NCBI GenBank assembly: GCA_036522155.1
Contig: DATDGI010000264.1
Coordinates: forward strand, 1-18,188
Source of the DNA: UBA9676 sp036522155
GTDB taxonomy: Bacteria; Actinomycetota; Actinomycetes; Streptosporangiales; Streptosporangiaceae
Reading direction: 5' to 3'
Length of the DNA stretch: 18,188 nt
Shown one piece after another: positions 12,152 to 18,188 of this stretch (position 1 is the stretch's first letter; every line of letters starts with the position of its first letter). The position numbers and the translations under genes were made by a program. Below the pieces are notes generated by a model that saw only the letters and a program-made list of their open reading frames with translations, was not told the DNA's origin and searched no databases.

Positions 12152-14683
12152 TTGTTGGCCGGAGGGAAGTGGGGCCGTAGGAATGAGGTAGTCAAGATTC
12201 CGGCCAATCTGCCCGCTGAACCGAATAGCTTCGTCGGCCGTGAGCGCGAGCTCGCCGAGTTGCGTGATCTCGTCGGTGCGGCGCGGGCGGTGACGCTGTG
12301 CGGCCCGGGCGGGATCGGGAAGACCCGGCTGGCGCTGCGGGTGCTGGCCGAGGTGGCGGACGGCTTTCCCGACGGCACGTTCTTCGTCGAGCTCGCGGAC
12401 CTGCAGCAGCCCGACCTGGTGGTGTCGCGGGTGGCGGCCTGCGTCGGGGTCGGCGAGGAACCCGGGCGGCCGCTGGCCGACACCCTGGCCGACGCGCTGC
12501 GGCCGCGCCGGATGCTGCTGGTGCTGGACAACTGCGAGCACCTGATCGGCGCCTGCGCCCAGCTCTGCCAGCAGCTGCTGGCCAGCTCGCCGGGGCTGCG
12601 CGTGATGACGACCAGCCGCGAGCCGCTGCGGGTGGCGGCCGAGACGGTCTATCAGGTGCCACCGCTGTCGGTCGCCCCGGCGGACGGGGCGGCCAGCGAC
12701 TACCACCGGTACGAGGCGATCGCACTGTTCGCCGACCGGGCCGCCGCGGCCCTGCCCGGCTTCGCCATCGGGCCGGGCAACGCGGCGGCCGCCGCCGCGC
12801 TGTGCCGGGCGCTGGACGGCATGCCGCTCGCCATCGAGCTCGCGGCCGTCTGGGTCCGGGCGCTGTCGCTGGAGCAGATCACCGAGCGGCTGGCGGACCG
12901 GTTCAGCCTGCTCACCAGCGGGGACCGGACCGCCCCGGCGCGGCAGCGGACGCTGCGCGCCGCCATCGACTGGAGTCACGACCTGCTCACCCCGGCCGAG
13001 CAGGTGCTGCTGCGGCGGCTGTCGGTCTTCGCCGGCTGGTCGCTGGAAATGGCCGAGCAGATCTGCGCCGCCCCGGACATGCCGGCCACTGATGTGCTCG
13101 ATCTGCTGGCCGCGCTGGTGGACAAGTCGCTGGTGGTCCGCGAGCCGGAGGTGCTCGGCCAGGCGCGCTACCGGCTGCTCGACACCATCCGCGAATACGC
13201 GGCCGAGCGGCTGGCCGGGGCGGGCGAGACCGTTGCCTGCCACCTCCGCCTGCGCGACTACACCGTGGCGGTAGCCGAGCAGAACGAGGCCATCGGCATG
13301 GCGCGGGTCGCTGCCCCGTGGTCGGCCCGGGTCGACGTGTTCCGCCGGTACGACGTGGAGACCGGCAACGTCCTGCAGGTGCTGAGCCGGTGCCGGGCCG
13401 ACGGCGACGCGGAAACCGGGATGCGGATCTGCACCGCCATCCGGCCGTGCTGGCTGGTCCGGGGCACCTTTACCGAAGGCGCCGAATGGCTCGACGCGTT
13501 CCTGGCCATGGACGCGCCCACGGTGCCCGCGCAGGTGCGAGGGGCCGCGCTGGTCGGGCGGGCGCAGCTGGCCCTGGCCAACGACCCGGCCACCGCCCAG
13601 TCGCTGGCCGGCGCCGGGCTGGCGCTGTGCCGCGCGGCCGGCGATGAGTTCTGGACCGCCGCCGGGCTCAACCTGGTCAGCGAGATCGCGCTGCACACCG
13701 GGCGGATCGACGACGCGGCGCGGTACGCCGACGAAGCCATGTCGGTCGCGATGGCGGCGGGCGACGGCTGGGACGAGGGATACGCGCTCGGCATCCGGGC
13801 CGCGATCGCCGCGGTGCACGGGAAACTGCGGGAGGCACAGCAGCTCGCCAAGGCCTCCATCAGCGTCATGCGCCGGATCGACCAGCAGTGGGGAACGGCC
13901 CGGGCGCTGCTGGGCCTGGGTGATCTGGCCCGGCAGCGCGGCGACGCCGGCGATGCCCACCGCCGCTACCTGGCCGCACTGACGATTCTGCGCGAGGTCG
14001 ACGCCCGGCCGGAGATCGCGCGCTGCCTGGCTGGCCTCGGCCGGGTGGCGCTGGACCTGGGATCGGCCGGGCTGGCCAGGCAGCACCTCACCGAGAGCCT
14101 GCGGCTCAGCCACGCCACCGGTTCCCGGATCGCGGTGGCCCGGGGCCTGGAGGCGTTCGCGGCGCTGGCCATCATGGAGAACCAGCCGGAACTGGCGGTC
14201 CAGCTGACCGCCGCGGCGGCCGCGCTGCGCGAGACGGCCGGCCTGCCCGCCCTGGTCGGCGCCCGGGCGGAACGGTTCCTGGCCGCCGGCCGCCGTCTGG
14301 GTGAGCCCGCCTTCAGCCGGCTGACGGCCGCGGGCCAGGCCATGACCGGCGACGAGGCGGTCGCGCTGGCGCTGGCCGGGCCGGCCGGCGAGCCCGGCAC
14401 GGTCACCCTGACCGCGGTCGCGGCCGACGAGCCGGCGCCCGCCCTGCGGGGCACGCTGACCTCACGCGAGCGCCAGGTGGTGGCCCTGGTGGCCAGCGGC
14501 TACAGCAACAAGGCCATCGCCGAGGAACTGGTCATCAGCCCGGCCACGGCGGCCCGGCATGTCGCCAACATCCTGGCCAAACTGGGATTCACCTCCCGCA
14601 CCCAGATCGCCGCCTGGGCCGCGGACAAGACGCTTGACCTGGGCGGCCCGCCCGCCCGGGCCGCCTCCGGCGACCGCGGCTGA
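12152..14683 (+). CDS. LuxR-family transcriptional regulator with N-terminal NB-ARC-type ATPase (AfsR/LAL-like)
   Basis: About 843 aa. Homology begins at NLPAEPNSFVGRERE. The P-loop ATPase has Walker A GPGGIGKT (about 51-58), Walker B MLLVLDN, a TTSREPL sensor motif and ALDGMPLAIELAA. A winged-helix-like part follows (AIDWSHDLLTPAEQVLLRRLSVFAGW), then a helical TPR-like region. The C-terminal LuxR helix-turn-helix has LTSRERQVVALVASGYSNKAIAEELVISPAT and NILAKLGFTSRTQI. Such proteins are nucleotide-gated pathway-specific activators. It is divergent from the oxidoreductase and dikinase operon and probably regulates them. The start is unsettled. No ATG or GTG is in frame between 11972 and the homologous region. 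TTG at 12152 or 12155, or ATT at 12197 with GAGG eight bases before it, are the candidates. The ATG at 11972 would need a leader with non-coding-like codon use. Confidence 0.92.
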   Translation: MLAGGKWGRRNEVVKIPANLPAEPNSFVGRERELAELRDLVGAARAVTLCGPGGIGKTRLALRVLAEVADGFPDGTFFVELADLQQPDLVVSRVAACVGVGEEPGRPLADTLADALRPRRMLLVLDNCEHLIGACAQLCQQLLASSPGLRVMTTSREPLRVAAETVYQVPPLSVAPADGAASDYHRYEAIALFADRAAAALPGFAIGPGNAAAAAALCRALDGMPLAIELAAVWVRALSLEQITERLADRFSLLTSGDRTAPARQRTLRAAIDWSHDLLTPAEQVLLRRLSVFAGWSLEMAEQICAAPDMPATDVLDLLAALVDKSLVVREPEVLGQARYRLLDTIREYAAERLAGAGETVACHLRLRDYTVAVAEQNEAIGMARVAAPWSARVDVFRRYDVETGNVLQVLSRCRADGDAETGMRICTAIRPCWLVRGTFTEGAEWLDAFLAMDAPTVPAQVRGAALVGRAQLALANDPATAQSLAGAGLALCRAAGDEFWTAAGLNLVSEIALHTGRIDDAARYADEAMSVAMAAGDGWDEGYALGIRAAIAAVHGKLREAQQLAKASISVMRRIDQQWGTARALLGLGDLARQRGDAGDAHRRYLAALTILREVDARPEIARCLAGLGRVALDLGSAGLARQHLTESLRLSHATGSRIAVARGLEAFAALAIMENQPELAVQLTAAAAALRETAGLPALVGARAERFLAAGRRLGEPAFSRLTAAGQAMTGDEAVALALAGPAGEPGTVTLTAVAADEPAPALRGTLTSRERQVVALVASGYSNKAIAEELVISPATAARHVANILAKLGFTSRTQIAAWAADKTLDLGGPPARAASGDRG

Positions 14684-14724
14684 CGGCACCGGCTGAACCG
14701 GGCGGCCCGCCACGGCCAGGACGG

Positions 14725-14739
14725 CCGGGCACGGCCCGG
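14725..14739. terminator. weak candidate bidirectional terminator hairpin
   Basis: CCGGGC (14725-14730) and GCCCGG (14734-14739) form a 6-bp stem with an ACG loop in the 57-bp gap between two convergent genes, one base after the marR stop. There is no T-run, and short GC stems are common by chance at this base composition. Confidence 0.25.
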
Positions 14740-14740
14740 A

Positions 14741-15181
14741 TCAGCCGGGCTGGTCCTCGTCCAGGTTGGCCGCCAGCCGGTCAAGCAGCCGTGCGAGCTG
14801 CCCGATCTCGGCCTCGCTGAAGCCGGCCCGCAGCCGGTGATCGAACGCGGTGGCGGCCCCCCGCAGCCGCTGGAACGCCGCCTCGCCGGCGTCGGTCAGC
14901 TCCACCTGGTGAACCCGCCGGTTGGCCGGGTCCCGGCGCCGCGTGATCAGCCCCTGCTCGTCCATCGCGTTCAGGTGATGGGTGAGCGTGGCCTCACTGA
15001 TGCCCACCGCCTTCGCCAGGTCCCGCTGGTTCCCCGGCCGCTCGCTCTTCATCGAGATGAGCACCAGCCACACCGGGAGCGACCCGCTCGCCTGCGCCAG
15101 CGCGTCGTCGAACGCCCGGCTGGCGGCCCGGGCGGTGCGGGACAGCTGGAGGCCGATCGGCTGCTGCGCGGGCCTTGGCAT
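14741..15181 (-). CDS. MarR-family transcriptional regulator
   Basis: The 146-aa winged-helix dimeric repressor has an N-terminal helix LQLSRTARAASRAFDDAL that contributes to the dimer interface. The DNA-binding core is RDLAKAVGISEATLTHHLNAMDEQGLITRRRDPANRRVHQVELTDAGEAAF in published-family order: helix-turn-helix, then the wing with RDPANRR. A C-terminal dimerisation helix follows. The ATG at 15181 lies exactly where a transcript from the candidate promoter at 15188-15216 would begin, so the mRNA is probably leaderless. The gene is divergent from the MFS exporter and shares an 88-bp intergenic region with a 28-bp interrupted palindrome. It probably represses both genes until a small-molecule substrate of the pump binds. 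The ligand is unknown. Confidence 0.94.
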   Translation of the reverse strand: MPRPAQQPIGLQLSRTARAASRAFDDALAQASGSLPVWLVLISMKSERPGNQRDLAKAVGISEATLTHHLNAMDEQGLITRRRDPANRRVHQVELTDAGEAAFQRLRGAATAFDHRLRAGFSEAEIGQLARLLDRLAANLDEDQPG

Positions 15182-15187
15182 GAACCG

Positions 15188-15216
15188 AGGATAGCAGTTT
15201 TCTCTAAGGGTTTGAA
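15188..15216 (-). promoter_or_regulatory. candidate promoter of marR (leaderless)
   Basis: On the minus strand, TTCAAA (15216-15211) is followed after 17 bp by TATCCT (15193-15188). Six bases (CGGTTC) then separate the -10 from the A of the marR ATG. The predicted start of transcription therefore coincides with the start codon, and there is no Shine-Dalgarno. Confidence 0.55.
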
Positions 15217-15230
15217 ATCAAAGAGTTAGA
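15203..15230. promoter_or_regulatory. candidate MarR operator, 28-bp interrupted palindrome
   Basis: The core TTTGAAATCAAA (15211-15222) and the outer arms TCTAA (15203-15207) and TTAGA (15226-15230) share one dyad axis at 15216.5, with three unmatched bases between each arm and the core. TAGATGTCTA (15227-15236) adds a second overlapping half-site. The core contains the -35 regions of both divergent promoters, so one bound dimer could shut off both genes. Confidence 0.6.
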
Positions 15231-15240
15231 TGTCTATGGT
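15212..15240 (+). promoter_or_regulatory. candidate promoter of the MFS exporter
   Basis: TTGAAA (15212-15217) lies 17 bp upstream of TATGGT (15235-15240), a good sigma-70-type pair. Transcription would start near 15247, leaving a leader of about 23 nt with AGGGAG (15259-15264) five bases before the ATG. The -35 lies in the centre of the candidate MarR operator. Confidence 0.55.
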
Positions 15241-15269
15241 TATGGGGAGAGCAACCACAGGGAGTCCCG

Positions 15270-16832
15270 ATGACCAGTCACAAGATCGGCGCACCGGACC
15301 GGCACGCCGGCGGGGAGCAGGGGGTGCTGACCCCGGAGATCATCTCGCTGGCCGCGGTGGTCGTGCTCGGGTCGATCATGACCATCCTGGACGCGACGAT
15401 CGTCAACATCGCGCTGCCCACGCTGGGCCGGCAATTCCGGACCTCGATCTCGGTGATCCAGTGGGTGCCGACGATCTACCTGCTGGCGTTCGCCAGCGTG
15501 ATCCCGCTGACCGGCTGGGCCAGCGAGCGGTTCGGCGCCCGCCGGGTCTGGCTCGCCTCCCTGGCCACGTTCCTGCTCGGCTCGCTGCTGTGCGGGCTGT
15601 CCGGCTCGGTCGCCGAGCTGATCACGTTCCGGGTGGTGCAGGGCCTCGGCGCCGGGATGATCATGCCGATCGGCCAGGCCATCCTGGCCCAGGCGGCCGG
15701 GCCGCGCCGGATCGGCCGGGTGATGAGCATCGTCGGCGTGCCGCTGCTGCTCGGCCCGATCGCCGGCCCGGTGATCGGCGGGGCGATCGTGTCCAGCGCC
15801 AGCTGGCGCTGGATCTTCCTGGTCAACCTGCCGGTCGGCGCGGCCGCGCTGGCTCTGGCCTGGTGGCTGATGCCAGCCGGGCCGCCCCGGCGGCCGGCCC
15901 GGCTGGACGTCCGTGGCCTGGTGCTGCTGTCCGGCGGGCTGGCGGTGCTGCTGTTTGGCCTCGGCCGGACCGCGACCGGCGCCAGCTTCGGCGCGCTCCC
16001 GCTCGTCGCCATCGCGGCCGGGCTGGCCATGGTCGTTTCGTTTGGCATCCATGCCGTTAAGGCCGCCCAGCCCCTGATCGACCTGCGGCTGTTCACCCGG
16101 CGCGCGTTCGCGGCGGCGGCGGTCACCAACCTGGTGCTGGGCGTGGCGCTGTTCGGGGTGGCGCTGCTGCTGCCGCTGTACTTCGAGCTGGTGCGGGGCC
16201 GGACCCCGCTGCAGACCGGGCTGCTGCTGATCCCGCAGGGCCTCGGCGCCGCGCTGGCCATGCCCGTGGCCGGCAGCCTGACCGACCGGATCGGCGCCCG
16301 CCCGGTGGTGACCACCGGGGTGGTGCTGGCCCTGGCGGGCACGGCCGGCTACACGCAGATCACCGCGACCACGCCCTACTGGCTGCTGGCCGGCGCGCTG
16401 CTGCTGATCGGGGCCGGGCTGGGGGCCACCATCACCCCGTCGATGGCGGCCGCGTTCTCCTCGGTCGAGCGGCGGTCCATGCCCGCGGCCAGCAGTGCCA
16501 TCGGCACCATCCAGCGGGTCGCGGGCTCGCTCGGCACCGCGCTGCTGGCGGTCACCCTGCAGCGGGCCATGGCGGCCGCGCTGCCGGGCTTCCACGGCGG
16601 CCTCGCCCAGGCGGGCGCGCTGGCGACGACCCGGGCCGGGGCACTGCCCGGGCTGGCGCACGCGTTTGGCGTCACGTTCTGGGTGGCGCTGGCGCTGACC
16701 GGCGCCGCGCTGGTGCCCGCGCTGCTGCTGCCGGGGCGCCCGGTCCCGGGGCGCCCGGTCCCGGAGCGGGCGGTCCCGGAGCGGGCGGCTCCGGCGCCAG
16801 GGCCGCGGCCAGCCGGGCCAGCGCGGTCGTGA
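15270..16832 (+). CDS. MFS drug:H+ antiporter, EmrB/QacA (DHA2, probably 14-helix) family
   Basis: The 520-aa integral membrane exporter's first helix ends with MTILDATIVNIALP (D41), the DHA2 hallmark. The loop 2-3 motif A is GWASERFGARRVW. VVQGLGAGMIMPIGQAI follows, then the antiporter motif C region GPIAGPVIGGAIV and WRWIFLVNLPVG. A second half begins near residue 270 with LIDLRLFTRRAF. The roughly 500-aa core and number of hydrophobic segments fit the 14-helix class. The cytoplasmic C-terminal tail is unusual: four tandem 5-residue units (GRPVP, GRPVP, ERAVP, ERAAP) followed by a Pro/Ala/Gly-rich end, encoded where the gene overlaps the convergent MocR gene. A strong Shine-Dalgarno AGGGAG precedes the ATG. 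It is probably regulated by the divergent MarR protein. The substrate is unknown but is likely an amphiphilic drug or an endogenous metabolite. Confidence 0.94.
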   Translation: MTSHKIGAPDRHAGGEQGVLTPEIISLAAVVVLGSIMTILDATIVNIALPTLGRQFRTSISVIQWVPTIYLLAFASVIPLTGWASERFGARRVWLASLATFLLGSLLCGLSGSVAELITFRVVQGLGAGMIMPIGQAILAQAAGPRRIGRVMSIVGVPLLLGPIAGPVIGGAIVSSASWRWIFLVNLPVGAAALALAWWLMPAGPPRRPARLDVRGLVLLSGGLAVLLFGLGRTATGASFGALPLVAIAAGLAMVVSFGIHAVKAAQPLIDLRLFTRRAFAAAAVTNLVLGVALFGVALLLPLYFELVRGRTPLQTGLLLIPQGLGAALAMPVAGSLTDRIGARPVVTTGVVLALAGTAGYTQITATTPYWLLAGALLLIGAGLGATITPSMAAAFSSVERRSMPAASSAIGTIQRVAGSLGTALLAVTLQRAMAAALPGFHGGLAQAGALATTRAGALPGLAHAFGVTFWVALALTGAALVPALLLPGRPVPGRPVPERAVPERAAPAPGPRPAGPARS

Positions 16833-18180
16833 ACGCGTGGTCGGCCGGGCGGGCGTAGCCGATGACCAGCGCCGGCGGGTGCGGGTCGCCACCCGCGTGG
16901 TAGCTGGCCAGGCCCTCGACGGCGAGACCGTGCGCGGCGGCCCGGCCGGTCACCTCGTCCTCGTCCCCACCGGGCGGCAGCACCAGCAGGGCCTGCAGGC
17001 CCGCGGCGATGCCTGACACCCTGACCAGCGGCGCGGCCCGGCGCAGGGCCGTGGCCAGCCGGTCCCGGCGGCGGCGGTAGACCAGCCGGGCATGCCGGAT
17101 CTGGCGGTCATAGCCGCCGCCGGCCAGCAGCGTGGCCAGGGTGATCTGATCCAGCGTGCTGGGCTCGGCCCCGGCCGCCTCCTTGGCCGCGACCACCTCG
17201 TCCACCAGTGACGCGGGCACGGCCAGCCAGCCCAGCCGCAGGCCGGGAGCCAGGCCCTTGCTCGCGGTGCCCGCGTAGATCACCTGATCGGGGGCGAGCG
17301 CCTGCATGGCGCCCACCGGCTGCCGGTCGTAGCGGAACTCGCCGTCGTAGTCATCCTCGATCACCAGCCCGCCGCTGGCGCTGGCCCAGTCGATGATGGC
17401 CCGGCGGCGCTGCGGGGCCAGGGTCACGCCGAGCGGGAACTGATGGGCGGGGGTCAGCAGCACCGCGTCCGGGCCGGCCGCGGCCAGTTCGTCCGCCCTG
17501 GCCCCGTAGCCGTCCACTCCGATGGCCTGCCAGCGCAGGCCGTGCGCCTCGGCCGTCCGCCGGTGAATCCGGTGGCCATGGCTTTCGACCGCCAGCGTGG
17601 CCGCACCACGGGCCCGCAGCAGGGCGCAGGTCACGGCCAGCCCGTGCCCGAAACCGGCGCACACCACCAGCCGGTCCGGGGTGACGCTGACCCCGCGGGT
17701 GCGGGCCAGGTAGCCCGCCAGCGCGGCCCGCAGCACCGGCAGGCCGCGCGGGTCCGGGTAGCCGAGGACATCGCTGGCCGAGGCCGCCAGCGCGGCCCGG
17801 GCGGCGGCCAGCCAGGCCCGCTGCGGGAACGCCGACAGGTCGGGTACCCCCGGCCGCAGGTCATAGCGGGCCGGCGTGGCGGGCCGGGGGGCCACCGCCG
17901 GCGGCCGCTGGGCCGGAAGGGCATGGCTGGCCACCCAGGTGCCCGAGCCGGTCCTGGCCGTCAGCCAGCCCTCGGCCACCAGCTGGCCGTAGGCGTCGGC
18001 CACGCTGTTGCGGGCGATGCCGAGGTCGGCCGCGAGCGCGCGGGAGGGCGGCAGCCGGGTGCCGGGACGCAGCTGCCCGTCCCGCACCGCGGCCCGCAGC
18101 GCCGTCTCCAGCCCGGCCCGGACCCGGGCGGCGGGCAGATTCAGGTGTAGATCCAGGCCATGATTGGCCCAAGTTTTCAT
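16672..18180 (-). CDS. MocR/PdxR-type transcriptional regulator (GntR winged helix fused to aminotransferase fold)
   Basis: About 502 aa. The N-terminal GntR wHTH (about 15-85) has LRPGTRLPPSRALAADLGIARNSV and EGWLTARTGSGTWVA. A short linker leads to a fold-type I PLP aminotransferase-like domain (about 105-455) with YPDPRGLPVLRAALAGYL, TPAHQFPLGVTL and IEDDYDGEFRYD. The PLP-binding Lys is in the YAGTASKGLAPGLRLGW motif (about residue 308). Members sense PLP or amine/PLP adducts and control genes of vitamin B6, GABA or other amine metabolism. ATG codons at 18180 and 18183 are both possible starts. The last about 40 residues are Pro/Ala/Gly-rich and lie antisense to the MFS tail, giving a 161-bp convergent overlap. 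The target is probably a divergent gene beyond 18188, as is usual for MocR regulators. Confidence 0.93.
   Translation of the reverse strand: MKTWANHGLDLHLNLPAARVRAGLETALRAAVRDGQLRPGTRLPPSRALAADLGIARNSVADAYGQLVAEGWLTARTGSGTWVASHALPAQRPPAVAPRPATPARYDLRPGVPDLSAFPQRAWLAAARAALAASASDVLGYPDPRGLPVLRAALAGYLARTRGVSVTPDRLVVCAGFGHGLAVTCALLRARGAATLAVESHGHRIHRRTAEAHGLRWQAIGVDGYGARADELAAAGPDAVLLTPAHQFPLGVTLAPQRRRAIIDWASASGGLVIEDDYDGEFRYDRQPVGAMQALAPDQVIYAGTASKGLAPGLRLGWLAVPASLVDEVVAAKEAAGAEPSTLDQITLATLLAGGGYDRQIRHARLVYRRRRDRLATALRRAAPLVRVSGIAAGLQALLVLPPGGDEDEVTGRAAAHGLAVEGLASYHAGGDPHPPALVIGYARPADHAFTTALARLAAALAPEPPAPGPPAPGPGAPGPGAPAAAARAPARRRSAPAPPRT
16733..16792. repeat. four 15-bp tandem repeats in the MFS/MocR gene overlap
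   Basis: The units lie at 16733-16747 and 16748-16762 (both GGGGCGCCCGGTCCC), 16763-16777 (GGAGCGGGCGGTCCC) and 16778-16792 (GGAGCGGGCGGCTCC). Because 15 is a multiple of three, the array is translated as Pro-rich pentapeptides in the MFS tail on the plus strand and as Pro/Ala/Gly repeats in the MocR tail on the minus strand. Confidence 0.9.
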
Positions 18181-18188
18181 CATAGTTT

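Noticed and set aside
12110..14113. 667-aa minus-strand open frame antisense to the LuxR regulator
   Set aside because: Composition is typical of a shadow frame; the plus strand has Walker A/B motifs and a LuxR helix-turn-helix.
15240..16892. 550-aa minus-strand open frame antisense to the MFS gene
   Set aside because: Gln/Arg/His/Gly-rich with no domain; the plus-strand MFS motifs are unambiguous.

Overview
The window is GC-rich throughout, with GC-biased third codon positions, frequent GTG starts and 4-base stop/start overlaps. It also carries an F420-type luciferase-like oxidoreductase, a MocR-type regulator and a LuxR-type NB-ARC regulator. Together these point to a filamentous or soil actinomycete chromosome (Actinomycetota); the genus cannot be read from this sequence. 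No tRNA, rRNA, CRISPR array, insertion sequence or phage gene was seen.

Layout. (1) Positions 1-3481, minus strand: a signalling and efflux cassette read in the order histidine kinase, NarL/LuxR-type response regulator, ABC ATPase with an N-terminal membrane anchor, and ABC-2 type permease (cut by the window edge). A 28-bp near-perfect palindrome with an overlapping promoter-like sequence lies between the regulator and the ABC genes. (2) Positions 3555-10750, minus strand: a tightly packed six-gene operon. In transcription order it encodes a 607-aa phosphohistidine-swivel protein, a 370-aa ATP-binding partner (together a split dikinase), a free biotin carboxyl carrier protein, biotin carboxylase, a DRE-TIM (pyruvate carboxylase/5S type) carboxyltransferase and a HAD-IIA phosphatase. 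Upstream, on the same strand and 119 bp away, is a luciferase-like F420-type oxidoreductase (10870-11730). (3) A 421-bp divergent intergenic region with several palindromes, then a large plus-strand LuxR-family NB-ARC regulator (to 14683), probably the cluster's own regulator. (4) A divergent marR/MFS efflux pair sharing one compact operator-promoter region, and a MocR-type (GntR plus aminotransferase-fold) regulator whose 3' end overlaps the efflux gene by 161 bp.

Most interesting is region 2. The split dikinase has the ATP-grasp domain and the phosphohistidine swivel domain but lacks the C-terminal PEP/pyruvate-binding barrel of PEP synthase. Its layout is that of phenylphosphate synthase and rifampicin phosphotransferase, which phosphorylate other acceptors. 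The carboxyltransferase keeps its metal ligands and catalytic Thr but has lost the usual pyruvate-pocket motifs. With a translationally coupled phosphatase at the operon end, the set reads as a possible phosphorylate-carboxylate-dephosphorylate route for an unidentified substrate. That pathway is inference; the family assignments are well supported.
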